This document shows positions 5,331 through 6,130 of a stretch of 6,130 nt of DNA, in pieces. Made by a program: the position numbers and the translations under genes. The stretch's first letter is position 1. Each line of letters starts with the position of its first letter. The notes under the pieces are model-generated. The model did no database searches. It saw only the letters and a program-made list of their open reading frames with translations, and was not told where the DNA came from. The DNA comes from Thermomicrobiales bacterium (lineage in GTDB: Bacteria > Chloroflexota > Chloroflexia > Thermomicrobiales > UBA6265). The stretch covers positions 1-6,130 of the forward strand of contig JAUJMG010000263.1 of the NCBI GenBank assembly GCA_030446955.1, in the 5' to 3' direction.

Positions 5331-6130
5331 ATGGCAGGGACCGGAACCGCGCTGGCCGGCGTCAAGCGGGCCGGGGCGCGGGGATTGATCTACGCGGTGG
5401 CGACCTTCTTCGCCCTGTTCGCGGCGCTTCCCTTTGCCTGGATGGTGATCACGGTCTTCAAGCAGAACACGGACCTCTACACCCGAACCAACAACCCGTT
5501 TCTCTTCAACGAGCCGCCCACGCTCGGGAACATCGACCTTCTCGTGACCCAGACCAAGTACCTGACCTTTGTTGGCAACACCCTGCTGGTGGCGGCGTGC
5601 GTGGTGCTGATCACGGTGGTGGCGACGGTGCCGGCGGCCTACAGCCTGACCCGGCTGGCGGGCCGCTGGGGCGAGAGCCTGGGGATCGGCATCTTCCTCG
5701 TCTATCTGGTGCCGCCGACGCTGCTGTTCATCCCGCTTTCGCGGATCGTCGCCGACGTGGGGCTGAACAACTCGCGCTGGTCGATGGTGCTGGTCTACCC
5801 GACCTTCACGATCCCCTTCTGCACCTGGTTGCTGATGGGCTTCTTCAAGTCGATCCCGTGGGACATCGAAGAGCAGGCGATGATCGACGGCTACAGCCGG
5901 TTGGGAGCGATCTGGAGGACGGTGCTGCCGATCTCGGTGCCGGGGATCCTGACGGTGGTGGTCTTCGCCTTCGCGCTGACACTGCACGAGTTCGTCTACG
6001 CGCTGGCGTTCGTCTCCTCCTCAAGCGGCAAGACGATCAGCGTCGGGGTGACGACGGAACTGATCCGCGGCGACGTCTTCTTCTGGCAGGCGCTGATGGC
6101 CGCCGCGGTGATCGTCGCCATCCCGATCGC
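5331..6130 (+). CDS. CUT1-type ABC transporter permease, MalG/UgpE-like (3' end cut by window edge)
   Basis: This is the second membrane subunit of the carbohydrate-type importer; it pairs with permease 1 and docks the ATPase. The 266 visible residues are probably all but the last few tens of a protein of about 275-300. Membrane segments are seen near residues 18-42, 80-105, 116-138, 148-170, 202-225 and from 252 on. A long loop after segment 1 (LYTRTNNPFLFNEPPTLGN) is typical of MalG-like subunits. The EAA loop is EEQAMIDGYSRLGAIWRTVL (residues 180-199), followed by PISVPG. The ATG lies one base after the permease 1 stop (TGA-G-ATG); the nearest ribosome site, GGAG, is ten bases upstream within permease 1. 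No stop occurs before the window end. Confidence 0.93.
   Translation, partial: MAGTGTALAGVKRAGARGLIYAVATFFALFAALPFAWMVITVFKQNTDLYTRTNNPFLFNEPPTLGNIDLLVTQTKYLTFVGNTLLVAACVVLITVVATVPAAYSLTRLAGRWGESLGIGIFLVYLVPPTLLFIPLSRIVADVGLNNSRWSMVLVYPTFTIPFCTWLLMGFFKSIPWDIEEQAMIDGYSRLGAIWRTVLPISVPGILTVVVFAFALTLHEFVYALAFVSSSSGKTISVGVTTELIRGDVFFWQALMAAAVIVAIPI

Noticed and set aside
5208..5987. Minus-strand open frame opposite permease 2
   Set aside because: Low-complexity Arg/His/Gln-rich translation, antisense to a convincing permease with an EAA loop.

Overview
This 6.1 kb window is GC-rich bacterial DNA carrying two divergently transcribed ABC importer operons, both cut by the window edges. High GC, a Tat-exported solute-binding protein, solute-binding proteins without lipobox cysteines, and a SAM-I riboswitch in a SigA-type promoter context would suit a Chloroflexota lineage such as the Thermomicrobia (Sphaerobacter-like). 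That is an impression from protein style only; an actinobacterium is not excluded.

Left part, minus strand (1-1464): a sulfonate-type (SsuBA-like) importer. Reading leftwards there is a good SigA-type promoter (-35 TTGACA, 17-base spacer, -10 TAGATT), a complete SAM-I (S-box) riboswitch aptamer, an intrinsic terminator with a six-U run, an ATPase gene (ssuB-like, 256 aa), and the start of a secreted solute-binding protein gene (ssuA-like, 123 residues visible). The permease is not in the window and probably follows to the left. The riboswitch implies that SAM shuts off uptake of an organic sulfur source when methionine and SAM are plentiful. The terminator and a matching antiterminator can both be drawn from the sequence.

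Right part, plus strand (about 1523-6130): a CUT1-type (carbohydrate) importer in the order solute-binding protein with Tat signal, MalK/MsmK-like ATPase, permease 1, permease 2 (cut at the right edge). Its substrate cannot be read from sequence. The two gaps inside this operon hold most of the unexplained structure. A 14-bp stem-loop follows the binding-protein gene. It is succeeded by an AT-rich island with a perfect palindrome and a foldable leader before the ATPase gene. Two further inverted repeats lie before permease 1. They suggest differential expression of the binding protein and possibly a second, regulated start of transcription.

The 420-base divergent region (1176-1595) is mostly accounted for by the riboswitch leader and its promoter. 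The plus-strand promoter is only tentative. No tRNA, rRNA, CRISPR array, insertion sequence or phage gene was seen. The most notable item is the riboswitch-controlled sulfonate-type importer: its parts are known families, but the combination gives a testable assignment.
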